NCBI RefSeq assembly: GCF_000520975.1
Contig: NZ_JACB01000044.1
Location: forward strand, 1 to 64,000
Reading direction: 5' to 3'
Origin: Aquimarina megaterium XH134
GTDB taxonomy: Bacteria > Bacteroidota > Bacteroidia > Flavobacteriales > Flavobacteriaceae
Length of the DNA stretch: 64,000 nucleotides
Shown here in pieces: positions 17,014-25,864 of this stretch (its first letter is position 1; each line of letters starts with the position of its first letter). Below the pieces are notes generated by a model, which saw only the letters and a list, made by a program, of their open reading frames with translations, searched no databases and was not told the origin of the DNA. A program made the position numbers and the translations under genes.

Positions 17014-17898
17014 ATGGAAAATCCTTTAAAACTTGCCAATTATAATGATTCTACTGATGAAAAATTAATAACTAACTCAAAAAAAGGAGGCAAGAAAAGC
17101 TTGAATAAACTTTTAAATAGGCATCAAAATTACATTTTCAATATTGCTTTAAAAATGTTGAACAATGTTACAGACGCCGAAGATGCCACCCAAGAAGTAT
17201 TGATTAAATTGATTACAAATTTAGCAAAATACGATAGTTCAAAATCTCGTTTTAGAACATGGCTTTATAGAATTACATTCAATCATATTTTAAACTTAAA
17301 GAAAAGTGCTCCAGAAAAAAAAGAGCTAACATTCACTAAATTTTTTGGGTTTATGGATTCAGTCCCAGATATCTTTATTGCCGAGGAAGAGAATACAAAT
17401 GAAGTTATGGGGCAATCCATTCAAGAGGCAAGAATTGCTTGTACTGCCGGCATGCTTATGTGCTTGGATAGAGGTCAGCGATTAATATATATAGTCGGAG
17501 AAATTTTTAAAATAGATCATAATCTAGCTTCCGAAATTTTTGATATTACCCCGGTTAACTTTAGAAAAAAACTTTCTAGAACGCGTAAAGATTTACACCA
17601 ATGGATGCATAAAAAATGTGGTTTAGTAAACGAAAATAATCCTTGTAGATGCAGAAATAAAACCAAAAAGTTTATTGAGTTGGGTATCGTTAATCCTGAA
17701 AATCCAAAATGGCTATCAAATTATAAAAATAAAATTTTTGAGCATGTCGAAAGTAAATTAGATGAAACCGCCATTACTACTGATGAAATATATTCAAAAA
17801 TATATCAACAAGACCCATTTAAAACCAATATGAAAGCAAAGCAAGTATATGAAGAGATTCTGAATAATAAGAATTTTGCTAGATTCATGGATTTGTAG
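17014..17898 (+). CDS. Sigma-70 family sigma factor with Cys-rich C-terminal extension
   Basis: A 294-residue protein. Residues about 28-95 are sigma region 2 (QNYIFNIALKMLNNVTDAEDATQ; FRTWLYRITFNHILNLKK). Residues about 130-195 form a region-4-like helical domain (CLDRGQRLIYIVGEIFKIDH, then FRKKLSRTRKDLHQWMH). An extension follows with HKKCGLVNENNPCRC, three clustered cysteines and a histidine that could bind zinc or sense redox, and a basic/helical tail to residue 294. Typical ECF factors are about 170-200 residues, so this is a long form. No anti-sigma gene is adjacent; the extension may regulate it in cis. It is a monocistronic gene. Confidence 0.8.
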   Translation: MENPLKLANYNDSTDEKLITNSKKGGKKSLNKLLNRHQNYIFNIALKMLNNVTDAEDATQEVLIKLITNLAKYDSSKSRFRTWLYRITFNHILNLKKSAPEKKELTFTKFFGFMDSVPDIFIAEEENTNEVMGQSIQEARIACTAGMLMCLDRGQRLIYIVGEIFKIDHNLASEIFDITPVNFRKKLSRTRKDLHQWMHKKCGLVNENNPCRCRNKTKKFIELGIVNPENPKWLSNYKNKIFEHVESKLDETAITTDEIYSKIYQQDPFKTNMKAKQVYEEILNNKNFARFMDL

Positions 17899-18125
17899 CT
17901 ATTATTACTGATAACCACCACCAACAATTTGTCCTAGAGAATAAGTGTAAAGCCAATAGTTTATCCTATAGACAAAAACCACGACAACATCTATAAGTTC
18001 ATAACAGCGAAAATTTCTACGGGATTTCGTGCATGTTTGCTATCTTTAGGACAATGTGAACTATAACTTTTTGCTTTCCCACTTCGAAACCATACATTAA
18101 ACATTGTAAAAAGCACTAGTAAAAT

Positions 18126-18824
18126 ATGGAAAATATATTACAAATTTTAGGAGCATCTGTCCTAAGTCTTGGAGGAGCGGGTGCAATTATTTTAGGGTTA
18201 TCTAAATGGTTTGGAAATTTATTTGCAAAAAAACTTTTAGCAAAAGACAGTGCTAAATATTCTCTAGAACTAGAAACTCTTAAAAGTAATTTTCTAACCG
18301 AATTAGAAACTCAAAAAGCCTTTCAGAATGAGAAATTAGAAATTTTAAGACAGAAATATCAATCAGAACTTGAATCCACCAAAATTGAATTAGAAAAATC
18401 TAAGATCTTGTTTCTAAAGTATAGAGAAAATCAGTTTCAAATCTATAACGACTTATGGCAAAGCTTATGTGATTTAAAGCTTAACGGAGCCGACTTATGG
18501 GAAGTAGCCTCAAAAGAAAGATTAAAAAAATTTTCGATTCAACTCAAATCGACAAGAGAATCGTTAGAAAAGAATGCTTTGTTAATTGAAGAAAGTCATT
18601 ATAAAAACCTAATGAGTAGCCTAGATGATTTTGAGAACTTTGAAATTGGTAAACAGAGATTAATTGAACTGCGAAATACAGATTTCGACCATTTAAATGA
18701 AATTGGAGGAGGTGAAGATGAAATTAGATTTAGGATTAGTCAGAACAGAGAAGTGAAAAATCGGTTTGAGAAAGAAATGAATAAGATGGCAAAATATCTT
18801 AGAAAACAAATAAAAGGAGAATAA
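18126..18824 (+). CDS. Membrane-anchored coiled-coil protein
   Basis: A 232-residue protein of unknown family. Residues 7-27 form one membrane helix (LGASVLSLGGAGAIILGLSKW), and residues about 45-110 are a continuous coiled coil of heptads rich in Glu, Lys and Leu (LELETLKSNFLTELETQKAF...QKYQSELESTKIELEKS). The remainder is helical and charged. It is likely attached to the inner membrane with its coiled coil in the cytoplasm. Similar anchor-plus-coil proteins occur in many bacterial accessory regions without a known role. It stands alone; the 227-base spacer before it shows no feature. Confidence 0.65.
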   Translation: MENILQILGASVLSLGGAGAIILGLSKWFGNLFAKKLLAKDSAKYSLELETLKSNFLTELETQKAFQNEKLEILRQKYQSELESTKIELEKSKILFLKYRENQFQIYNDLWQSLCDLKLNGADLWEVASKERLKKFSIQLKSTRESLEKNALLIEESHYKNLMSSLDDFENFEIGKQRLIELRNTDFDHLNEIGGGEDEIRFRISQNREVKNRFEKEMNKMAKYLRKQIKGE

Positions 18825-19067
18825 ATAACATGCTACAACAAGATGTAACACATCAAAATGTACCATAAACTAAGCTATAAGCAATGCTTAAACAATTCTA
18901 GTAATATCATGACTCAGAATCACATATCTCAAAATGAATCACGGTGTTGTTATATATCAATAAAAAAGCTAAAAGGATAAAACTTTACTATTTTAGTTAT
19001 TTTATAAAAATATGTGTAGGGTGTAATAAATATGATTTTTTATCACTAACTAAATAAAACATTCTTA

Positions 19068-19562
19068 GTGAGTACAGATTTTTATATTACATCAATTCTT
19101 CCTTATGCGAATATCATCATTAAAATTTGCAGGGCATATAGTAATTCGCAAGAAGATTTTGAAGATTACTATCAAGAAGTTTGTTTACAGATTTGGCGTA
19201 GCAAAGATAATTTTAAAGGTAAATCTAATTGGTCTACTTGGATTTATCGCCTGTCTCTAAATGTTTGTATGACCTTGGCAAAAAAAGAAAGGAAAAGAAA
19301 GGAACGATCTTTCTACCCTAATGCTATAGATCAGGAAAGCATCGAAGAGAACAATGTCTTTTCTGATAAATCTCTAAATCAACTTTATGATGCTATCAGA
19401 AAACTCTCAGAAGTAGACCGAGCCATAATCTTACTCTATTTGGATGAGCTATCTTATCAAGAAATAGCTAAGGTAATCGGGACTAATACCAATAATATAG
19501 GAGTAAGGATAAAACGAATTAAAAACAGATTAAAAAAACTATTAGATGGAAAAAACAATTGA
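19068..19562 (+). CDS. ECF RNA polymerase sigma factor
   Basis: A 164-residue ECF sigma factor of normal length. Region 2 runs from about 14 to 75 (DFEDYYQEVCLQIWRSKDNF, WSTWIYRLSLNVC), and region 4 from about 105 to 158, with the helix-turn-helix LSYQEIAKVIGTNTNNIGVRIKRIKNRLKK. The start codon is GTG at 19068; no ATG lies closer to region 2 in this frame. It overlaps the downstream membrane-protein gene (19546) by 17 bases, strong evidence of translational coupling and of a sigma/anti-sigma pair. Its target promoters are unknown. Confidence 0.9.
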   Translation: MSTDFYITSILPYANIIIKICRAYSNSQEDFEDYYQEVCLQIWRSKDNFKGKSNWSTWIYRLSLNVCMTLAKKERKRKERSFYPNAIDQESIEENNVFSDKSLNQLYDAIRKLSEVDRAIILLYLDELSYQEIAKVIGTNTNNIGVRIKRIKNRLKKLLDGKNN

Positions 19563-20163
19563 AACAACTTGGAAAGAAGGTTTTCTCAAAAAACCTGAAC
19601 TTGCAGTTCCTCAGATAACAATACTATATAATCAAAAATCAAAACATATTGTTGAAAAGCTATTCAGCAACTTTCAGAATAGTTTATATTTTTTAATCAT
19701 TCTGAGTATTTTAATTCCAATTGTAATGGTATCAGTCAATATTAGTTTTTGGTGGTCTATCACGCCTTCTCTATTCTGTCTATTATATTTTTATACCGGT
19801 AGGAAGCAATTCTTATCATTAAAAAAAATAGAGTATAATACCAACTGCTACGATTATTTAAAGTCGATTAATAGCAAACTCAAAGCTATAAACAGAATTA
19901 ACCTCAGAAATACTGTGTTGGGTGTGGGATTCATGTTATCTCCTTTAGTCATTTACACTTATTTCAATAACAAAGACACAAACCTAGGAAACATATTAGG
20001 GATTGGATATATTGATTTACCTAATGAATTGTTATTTATAATTTTGCCAATCACTATGATGATAACAATTCCTTTTTATAAAATTATGGTTAAAGCTGAA
20101 AATAAAAACGAAAGAAAGATTGTAAAGCTGATAAAAAGTATAGAAGAACTAAACCAGGTATAA
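19546..20163 (+). CDS. Membrane protein, likely anti-sigma partner
   Basis: A 205-residue protein with a cytoplasmic N-terminus of about 45 residues (KPELAVPQITILYNQKSKHIVEKLF) and four membrane helices (about 46-64, 68-84, 118-138, 161-180). Proteins with this N-terminal pattern regularly follow ECF sigma genes in Bacteroidota. The N-terminal segment could hold the sigma factor at the membrane. It has no zinc-binding ZAS motif, so it would be a non-classical anti-sigma. The start overlaps the sigma gene by 17 bases. The function is inferred from position and layout only. Confidence 0.7.
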   Translation: MEKTIETTWKEGFLKKPELAVPQITILYNQKSKHIVEKLFSNFQNSLYFLIILSILIPIVMVSVNISFWWSITPSLFCLLYFYTGRKQFLSLKKIEYNTNCYDYLKSINSKLKAINRINLRNTVLGVGFMLSPLVIYTYFNNKDTNLGNILGIGYIDLPNELLFIILPITMMITIPFYKIMVKAENKNERKIVKLIKSIEELNQV

Positions 20164-20170
20164 TGACCAA

Positions 20171-20284
20171 ATGAATCAATATTTAACTGAAATAAATGGG
20201 ATTGGCTGGGAATTAAAATATAACAAGGAAATTGATTCTCTGATTAAAATAAGGCAACGTGAGTGGAGTAAAAAAATAAAGTAA
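20171..20284 (+). CDS. 37-residue small protein after the sigma/anti-sigma pair
   Basis: A small open frame starting 7 bases after the membrane protein's stop and ending 37 bases before the ECF42 gene. The product begins MNQYLTEINGIGWELKYNKE and ends in a basic stretch (RQREWSKKIK). It has no membrane helix. Its position in the operon, amphipathic composition and lack of in-frame stops in an AT-rich spacer suggest a real microprotein, possibly a regulator of the pair, but there is no motif to prove it. Confidence 0.4.
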   Translation: MNQYLTEINGIGWELKYNKEIDSLIKIRQREWSKKIK

Positions 20285-20321
20285 AACGTATTTTGTACTC
20301 AATATTGTAGTCAACATAAAA

Positions 20322-21602
20322 ATGACCGGTAGTAAAACAAATATAAGGAAGAAAATAGATCATCTGTTCAGACATGAATATGGCAAATTAGTTGCTGTAC
20401 TCACTAAAACATTCGGGACTTCGAATATAGAACTTGCCGAAGATGTAGTACAGGAGGCTATGCTCGAAGCCCTAAATAAATGGTCGTATGAAGGTATTCC
20501 TGATAACCCTACAGGATGGATATATAAAGTTGCTAAGTATAAAGCTGTAAATATTGTTAACAGAGAACAATACAAGAGAGAACATGCCTCTGAAATTGCT
20601 CGTCACTTACAATCTGAATGGACAGTAGCGCCCGCTCTAAAACATATATTTACCGATAAAGAAATTGCAGATGACCAATTACGAATGATATTTACCTGCT
20701 GTCATCCTTCTATTTCTACCGACTCACAAATAGCGCTAACCCTAAAAACACTATGTGGATTTAGTATACCCGAAATCGCAAAAGCATTTCTGACAACTAA
20801 TGAAAATATCAACAAAAGATTAGTTAGAGCAAGAAAAACGATTAAGGAAGCCAATATCCCATTCGAAGTACCCGTTGGAAAAAAACTAGAGCACAGGTTA
20901 TCAAGTGTTCTGGAAACTATTTATCTTTTGTTTAACGAAGGCTACAATGCTACTTCTGGAGATACTATAATTCGTTTTGAATTATGTGAAGAAGCCATAA
21001 GACTTGCCGAGATTATTGCCTCTAATGCTAATATAAATTCGTCTCAAACCTATGCCCTATTGGCCTTAATGTCTTTAAACACATCTCGTTTCGATTCTAG
21101 AATAGACAAATCTAACAATCTCTTAAACTTAGAACATCAAGACAGAAATAAATGGGATAAAGCTTTAATCAAAAAAGGACTTTATTATCTAGAATTTTCG
21201 GCAAAACAAAACGAAATTTCTATTTACCATATACTTGCTACCATATCTGCTCATCATTGTACAGCCAAAACCTACGAATCTACAGACTGGGAAAGTATTT
21301 TGGCTCTTTATGACTTGCTGGTAGATATTGATAATTCGCCACTTGTTCTACTTAATAGAGTTGTTGTTATTGCCAAATTAACCAATAGTCAAGAAGCGCT
21401 TGAGCAACTCAATAACATAGAGGGTGATTCTATCTTTCTCTCTTATTTACCGTATTACACCACCAAGGCAGAGCTTCATTTTAAAAATAATGAACCAAAA
21501 ATCGCTATCGAATTATTAAACAATGCTTTAAAGCTACCGCTTAACAAAAACTCAAAAGCATTGATTAACAACAGATTAAAAGAATATTCTAAAAAAATTT
21601 AA
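20322..21602 (+). CDS. ECF42-type sigma factor (DUF6596)
   Basis: A 426-residue sigma factor. Region 2 (residues about 10-75, LFRHEYGKLVAVLTKTFG and GWIYKVAKYKAVNIV) and region 4 (about 105-160, LTLKTLCGFSIPEIAKAFLTTNENINKRLVRARK) are followed by DUF6596 (about 180-280, LETIYLLFNEGYNATSGD) and a helical TPR-like C-terminus. This is the layout of group ECF42, in which the C-terminal extension replaces an anti-sigma factor and the gene is typically followed by a YCII-domain gene, exactly as found here at 21693. The regulon is likely the genes immediately downstream. Confidence 0.92.
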   Translation: MTGSKTNIRKKIDHLFRHEYGKLVAVLTKTFGTSNIELAEDVVQEAMLEALNKWSYEGIPDNPTGWIYKVAKYKAVNIVNREQYKREHASEIARHLQSEWTVAPALKHIFTDKEIADDQLRMIFTCCHPSISTDSQIALTLKTLCGFSIPEIAKAFLTTNENINKRLVRARKTIKEANIPFEVPVGKKLEHRLSSVLETIYLLFNEGYNATSGDTIIRFELCEEAIRLAEIIASNANINSSQTYALLALMSLNTSRFDSRIDKSNNLLNLEHQDRNKWDKALIKKGLYYLEFSAKQNEISIYHILATISAHHCTAKTYESTDWESILALYDLLVDIDNSPLVLLNRVVVIAKLTNSQEALEQLNNIEGDSIFLSYLPYYTTKAELHFKNNEPKIAIELLNNALKLPLNKNSKALINNRLKEYSKKI

Positions 21603-21692
21603 TTTTTTTAAGGTTTCAATGTCCCTTTTACCTCCTTTCGTTTGACTTAAGGGTATAAGACAATAATTATTAATTAGTCAAAAAATTAAACT

Positions 21693-22049
21693 ATGCAGGA
21701 ATTTATGATTTTTATCAAAACCAAAGGAGACCATTTAGAAGGGCTTTCGCCAGAGCAACAACAAGCTCATGTTCAAAAAATAGGAATGTACATTGGAGGA
21801 CTAATGGAAGCTGGAAAATTAAAAGGAGCACAACCTTTGGAAATGAAAGGTGCCATTATTCATGGAAACAAAGGTGTTTTTAAAGATGGCCCTTTTAATG
21901 AGTCTAAAGAAGTAATTGTAGGCTATTTCCATATAGTAGCAAAGAACTTAGAAGAAGCTATCGAAATTGCAAAAGCAAACCCAATGTTTGAAGACGCAGA
22001 AGGTACTATAGAAGTTAGAGCTATTAAACAAATGGAAGGTATAAATTAA
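21693..22049 (+). CDS. YCII-domain protein of the ECF42 cassette
   Basis: A 118-residue protein with the YCII-related (DGPF) fold: MQEFMIFIKTKGDHLEG at the start, the DGPFNESKEVIVGYFHI core and EGTIEVRAIKQM at the end. YCII proteins form ferredoxin-like dimers and are the conserved target and partner of ECF42 sigma factors. Their biochemical role is unresolved; an enzymatic role has been suggested from the conserved His/Asp pair in other members. It lies 90 bases after the sigma gene and 11 bases before the small YHS-like gene. Confidence 0.9.
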   Translation: MQEFMIFIKTKGDHLEGLSPEQQQAHVQKIGMYIGGLMEAGKLKGAQPLEMKGAIIHGNKGVFKDGPFNESKEVIVGYFHIVAKNLEEAIEIAKANPMFEDAEGTIEVRAIKQMEGIN

Positions 22050-22060
22050 AATGCAAAGCA

Positions 22061-22261
22061 ATGAAAAATCTAGAATATAACGGAAACTGTGCATTTGCCG
22101 TAAGCACAGGAAAAACAACGGTTAAGACAAGTACTAAATATGTTTTAACTAAAAATGGAAAACATTATGCTTTTTCTAATGGTGTAGCAAAATTTTTATT
22201 CAAACTATTACCCAATCGAATCCAAAAGGCAGATACCGCCTGGAATTCTAAAGACTTATAG
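22061..22261 (+). CDS. Small YHS-like domain protein
   Basis: A 66-residue protein. NCAFAVSTGKTT followed by a YVLTKNGKHYAFSNGVAKFLFK strand-helix pattern resembles a YHS domain, a small metal-associated zinc-ribbon-like fold, but only one cysteine is kept (Cys9). It lies between the YCII gene (11 bases upstream) and the SRPBCC gene (2 bases downstream), so it is surely part of this cassette. The cysteine count leaves its metal binding in doubt. A heme or copper role is speculation. Confidence 0.65.
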   Translation: MKNLEYNGNCAFAVSTGKTTVKTSTKYVLTKNGKHYAFSNGVAKFLFKLLPNRIQKADTAWNSKDL

Positions 22262-22263
22262 TA

Positions 22264-22797
22264 ATGAAGATATTTAAAAAAATAGGTTTAGGAATACTAC
22301 TACTAATTCTTTTGATAAGTGTGGTATCGCTATTCTTTTCTACACAAAAAGAAGTAAGCAGATCTACTGTAATTCATGCGCCGGTAGAACATGTTTTTAA
22401 TCATGTAAATGCTATGGAAAACTGGAAAAAATGGGGCGGGCCATGGCACGAAGAAGGAATGGACTATACTAAAGTAATTAAAAAAACACTGGGGGCAACT
22501 GCTGGTGTTGGTTCAAAATTGATTTATAATCAAGGAAAAGGAGATGGAAGTGTTGAAATCATTGAAAGTGATTTGAATAAACGCATTAAGACACTAATTA
22601 CTTTTGAAGATGGCGGTTTTGCAAATGGTAACTGGTTGTTTAATAAGGATCATAACACAACCACAGTTACATGGACGGTTAAAGTAAATTTAGGATACAA
22701 TCCTTTAAAAAGAATTATGGGTAATTTAATGATGGAAGGTAAAGTAGGATCTGTCTTTGAAAAAGGGTTAGCCAATCTTAAAAAAGTTTCTGAATAA
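22264..22797 (+). CDS. SRPBCC protein with N-terminal membrane anchor
   Basis: A 177-residue protein. Residues 5-26 are a hydrophobic signal or anchor (IGLGILLLILLISVVSLFF). Residues about 32-172 are a polyketide-cyclase-type SRPBCC domain (STVIHAPVEHVFNHVNAMENWKKWGGPW). It starts 2 bases after the YHS-like gene and ends the ECF42 cassette, just before a strong terminator. SRPBCC proteins are common members of ECF42 and ECF41 operons. The substrate is unknown. It is a likely target of the upstream sigma factor. Confidence 0.8.
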   Translation: MKIFKKIGLGILLLILLISVVSLFFSTQKEVSRSTVIHAPVEHVFNHVNAMENWKKWGGPWHEEGMDYTKVIKKTLGATAGVGSKLIYNQGKGDGSVEIIESDLNKRIKTLITFEDGGFANGNWLFNKDHNTTTVTWTVKVNLGYNPLKRIMGNLMMEGKVGSVFEKGLANLKKVSE

Positions 22798-22820
22798 TAC
22801 TAGCTGCAAAAACATATCTA

Positions 22821-22858
22821 ATAAAAGCGGTTCGGGTTGACGCCTATACCGCTTTTAT
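22821..22858. terminator. Bidirectional terminator between convergent genes
   Basis: ATAAAAGCGGT at 22821-22831 pairs with ACCGCTTTTAT at 22848-22858. A/T-rich arms on both sides suit both the ECF42 cassette and the convergent methyltransferase gene. Confidence 0.8.
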
Positions 22859-22929
22859 CTTTAAATTAGTTTTTTTTCTGAAAAATTAGTGCTTATGAAT
22901 GTAACCCTTGGTATAAAAACAGCTATAGT

Positions 22930-23604
22930 TTAAAAACTATACAATGTAGTTGTAATAACCCCTCGATGATCATTTAAAGTAATAGATACCAATTGTTTTT
23001 CTTCTTTTACCTTAACATTAAATGGTGGTGCTAATATGTTTAAACCACTTTGTTTTTTTAGTCTAATCCCTTGTCCAGAAATAATATTTTTATTAGGTAC
23101 AAAATCGCCTTCAGGTAAATGCTCTGTTAAAATAACATATTTAAAATCGGTTAACTTACTCACTACACTTTGTACTTCTGCATTCGATAGATGTTGTAAC
23201 ACTTGTCTTACTATAGCGCAATCCCCAGAAGGCAGATCATCTACTGCAATATCCAGACAATGAAATTCTAAATTTTCTGCTTTAAAATTTTCTTTATTAT
23301 ATGTTATAAGATCTGTTACTATATCTACCGCAACATACCGTTTCGTATGCTTTACCAATTCTTTTCCTACATTAAAATCTCCACAACCTAAATCACATAC
23401 TGTAAGAGGGCATTTAAAAGATGTTAAAAATGAAGTCACAACGTCTATATATGGATCTACAATCTCGGGTTGATGTGACCCTGCACCCGAATAAAAATCA
23501 GATGTATTACCTCCCCAAAGTTTCATTTTATAAACCTGCTCCATAGCATCTTTAGTTGGCCAGGGCTTTTTTATTCTATTGGCTCTATCTTCTTTCTTTT
23601 TCAT
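22930..23604 (-). CDS. Class I SAM-dependent methyltransferase
   Basis: A 224-residue cytoplasmic enzyme (start set at the ATG at 23604; a GTG lies 6 bases farther out). The SAM-binding motif I is present as LTVCDLGCGDFNVGKELV, followed by YVAVDIVTDLI (acidic residue at the end of strand 2) and motif II-like HCLDIAVDDLP. The C-terminus is a short beta extension. The substrate (small molecule, protein or lipid) is not apparent. It is transcribed toward the ECF42 cassette and shares its 340-base 5' spacer with a divergent gene. Confidence 0.85.
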   Translation of the reverse strand: MKKKEDRANRIKKPWPTKDAMEQVYKMKLWGGNTSDFYSGAGSHQPEIVDPYIDVVTSFLTSFKCPLTVCDLGCGDFNVGKELVKHTKRYVAVDIVTDLITYNKENFKAENLEFHCLDIAVDDLPSGDCAIVRQVLQHLSNAEVQSVVSKLTDFKYVILTEHLPEGDFVPNKNIISGQGIRLKKQSGLNILAPPFNVKVKEEKQLVSITLNDHRGVITTTLYSF

Positions 23605-23810
23605 AAACACTCTATTGATCCTATATACACTATAAAAGCATAGTTATATATTTAAACGTAATTGTATAACAAACCTACAAATCATATCATGACATATCTT
23701 ATAAATGAACTCATTTAACGTAAGTTCTACATAAGAAAAATCACTCAATTTGACGGCTTTTTAAAACTAAATCCTTATATCGAATTCACGTTCATTTAAT
23801 AAAAAAACAT

Positions 23811-23839
23811 TTTGTAACCATTTTCACTGAAAACAGTGA
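23811..23839 (+). promoter_or_regulatory. TTTTGTAACC motif plus inverted repeat
   Basis: ATTTTGTAACCATTTTC is followed at once by TCACTG-AAAA-CAGTGA (23824-23839). The first string closely matches 55022-55038. It lies about 105 bases upstream of the gene at 23943. The rest of the 23605-23942 spacer is featureless A/T. Confidence 0.4.
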
Positions 23840-23942
23840 GAGATAAAAATATACCTAAATTTATCTTTGTTCTAAATTAAGAACTCATATAGAAAAGTTT
23901 ATCAAATAAATATTAGAATTGAAAACTTTATGTAAATAACAA

Positions 23943-24473
23943 ATGATTACGCTACATACGAAAAAAAACATCCTCTTCTTAATACTATTGTTATTGGGAA
24001 CGCAATATGCAATAGCACAACATTGTGGGTGGGGTTTTATGTGTCACAAAATTTTAATTTTGAAAAAAAAATCTATACACCCTAACCACAAATATGCAAT
24101 ACAATTATTAGATAGCACTTATACTCCTGTAAAAGATAGTAATAATAGGGTTGTTTCTTTTTACCAGCAAAAAAAGAATAGTACATTATTATCGCATACG
24201 ATGTATGATGTTTCGCAAAACTTAGAAGAGTTTAGCCTTAAAAATTTTTCGAGCACTAACTATTTTGTTACATTATTTCAATCTTGTAGCAATAAAAATT
24301 ATCATTTAAAAATTGAAAATAAAACAGTGAATCAAAAACAAATCATAGCTCTAGAACCGAAACATTTTCAGGCCATATGTAGTTCGTATATAAACGTTAA
24401 TCTAAAGGATAAAACATTAGAAATATACGATGCCATTGAAAAATGCAAAGACGCAATAATTAAAATAAAATAA
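23943..24473 (+). CDS. Secreted hypothetical protein, 176 residues
   Basis: A predicted exported protein: basic N-terminus, hydrophobic core (NILFLILLLLGTQYAIA) and a cleavage site after AIAQ. The mature part begins HCGWGFMCHK, has five cysteines in total, and shows a beta-rich pattern with an LDSTYTPVKDSN strand and ENKTVNQKQIIALEP. I do not recognise the family. The cysteines may form disulphides in the periplasm. It stands 61 bases ahead of the metallo-beta-lactamase-fold gene in the same direction and may be co-transcribed with it. A motif shared with the cytochrome/YceI operon lies upstream. Confidence 0.6.
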   Translation: MITLHTKKNILFLILLLLGTQYAIAQHCGWGFMCHKILILKKKSIHPNHKYAIQLLDSTYTPVKDSNNRVVSFYQQKKNSTLLSHTMYDVSQNLEEFSLKNFSSTNYFVTLFQSCSNKNYHLKIENKTVNQKQIIALEPKHFQAICSSYINVNLKDKTLEIYDAIEKCKDAIIKIK

Positions 24474-24534
24474 TACTTTTGGTTTTGTATTCTCTTGCTA
24501 ATTAATAGTTTTTACATCATATATAAAACAAATC

Positions 24535-25701
24535 ATGAATATTCAATTAATACGCTCACCCCATATAAAACAATTGATGCTAATTTTTCTTTGTGTATTT
24601 TTCACTTCCTGCTTAGAGCAAAAAACAAAAGAAAAAAGTGAAATAGTAGTTCGACATGAAACAAAATTAGAACAAGAATCTAATTTTACACAACAGAAGA
24701 TAACAGATAACCTTTATGTCATAAAGTCTAATAATTATAATACAAACGTTGGTGTTTTTATAGGAAATAAAGAAATCATTTTAATTGATCCTATGACAGG
24801 CTCTAATAATCACCAGGCCTTATTAGAAAAAATAAAAGAGTTTTCTAATAAACCTATTAAATATGTAATCAACACACATGATCATGAAGATCATACCGGG
24901 GCAAATTCATTCTTTGCAGAATTAGGGGCAACAATCATTTCTCAAGAAAACATTAAATATACCGGTGCAAAATATGATCTTACTTTTAAAAACGAGTATA
25001 CACTCGATTTAGAAAATGAAAGAGTTGAGCTTTATCATATTACTTCACACACTTTTGACGACGTGCTTATTTATTTCACTAAAAACAACACTATTTTTAT
25101 GGGAGATACATATATGACTAATTTCTTTCCTCATTTTTATTACGGAGGTGGTAGTAAGGGGCATATAGATTTCATAGACAAAGCATTATCTCTTGGAAAT
25201 GAAAATACTGTTATCGTAGCTGGTCACGGTAAATTATCTTCTGATAAAACAGAACTTAATGCGTATAGAAAAAATTCAATACAATGGATCGAAAGAATCA
25301 AAGAACTATCACTTGCCGGTAAAGCTCCGGATGAAATAACTCAAGATGAAGAAATTAAACAATTAGCTTTGACTTTTACCGGAAACAATACCGTACATGC
25401 TCAAACCATTGAAAAAACAATTTCTGTTGACTACAATGCTAGTGCTCCGCTTCCAGAGAATGCAAAAAATTACGAAGGAATGTACCAATATAAAAATGGG
25501 GAAATTGATGAACTAATTTTTCAAGATAACAAATTAATGCTGCGAAGAAAAGGCGCATATATATTTGAGCTCTCTACGCTTTCTGATACCAAATTTCATA
25601 TCAAAGGACAAGTGCCCTACAGATATATCTCTTTTTCGAATGATGGAAAAGAATTGACTTATTTTAATGGAAAAGAAAGTCAAATCGCAAAAAGAAAATA
25701 A
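24535..25701 (+). CDS. MBL-fold metallo-hydrolase lipoprotein
   Basis: A 388-residue lipoprotein (leader ending FFTSC) with a metallo-beta-lactamase domain. The metal-binding motif is H115-D-H117-E-D119-H120, the second histidine site is in ITSHTFDDVLIY, the metal aspartate is in FMGDTYM and the last histidine in VAGHGK. The C-terminal 90 residues (about 300-388) form a separate small beta domain (YEGMYQYKNGEIDELIF) like those attached to serine hydrolases. The enzyme should act on an envelope substrate; the family covers lactonases, alkylsulfatases and lactamases. The active site is complete, so it is probably active with two zinc ions. Confidence 0.88.
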   Translation: MNIQLIRSPHIKQLMLIFLCVFFTSCLEQKTKEKSEIVVRHETKLEQESNFTQQKITDNLYVIKSNNYNTNVGVFIGNKEIILIDPMTGSNNHQALLEKIKEFSNKPIKYVINTHDHEDHTGANSFFAELGATIISQENIKYTGAKYDLTFKNEYTLDLENERVELYHITSHTFDDVLIYFTKNNTIFMGDTYMTNFFPHFYYGGGSKGHIDFIDKALSLGNENTVIVAGHGKLSSDKTELNAYRKNSIQWIERIKELSLAGKAPDEITQDEEIKQLALTFTGNNTVHAQTIEKTISVDYNASAPLPENAKNYEGMYQYKNGEIDELIFQDNKLMLRRKGAYIFELSTLSDTKFHIKGQVPYRYISFSNDGKELTYFNGKESQIAKRK

Positions 25702-25864
25702 CAAATAATAATCACTGTTGCAGAAGTCCCTAATGTTATAAAAACCATGTAATGCTGTACCCTAGACAAACTCAGAATAGGCCTTTCGAAAAACTATTTT
25801 ATGGTTCGAATTCATTATCTTTCCATAGTCAAATCATAACTATATGTAGTCCTAAGTATATCTG

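Noticed and set aside
20322-22797. Mycobacterial SigJ/ECF41-type sigma system
   Set aside because: The C-terminal extension reads as DUF6596 with TPR-like helices and the partner is YCII, which fits ECF42, not the SnoaL-tailed ECF41 group.
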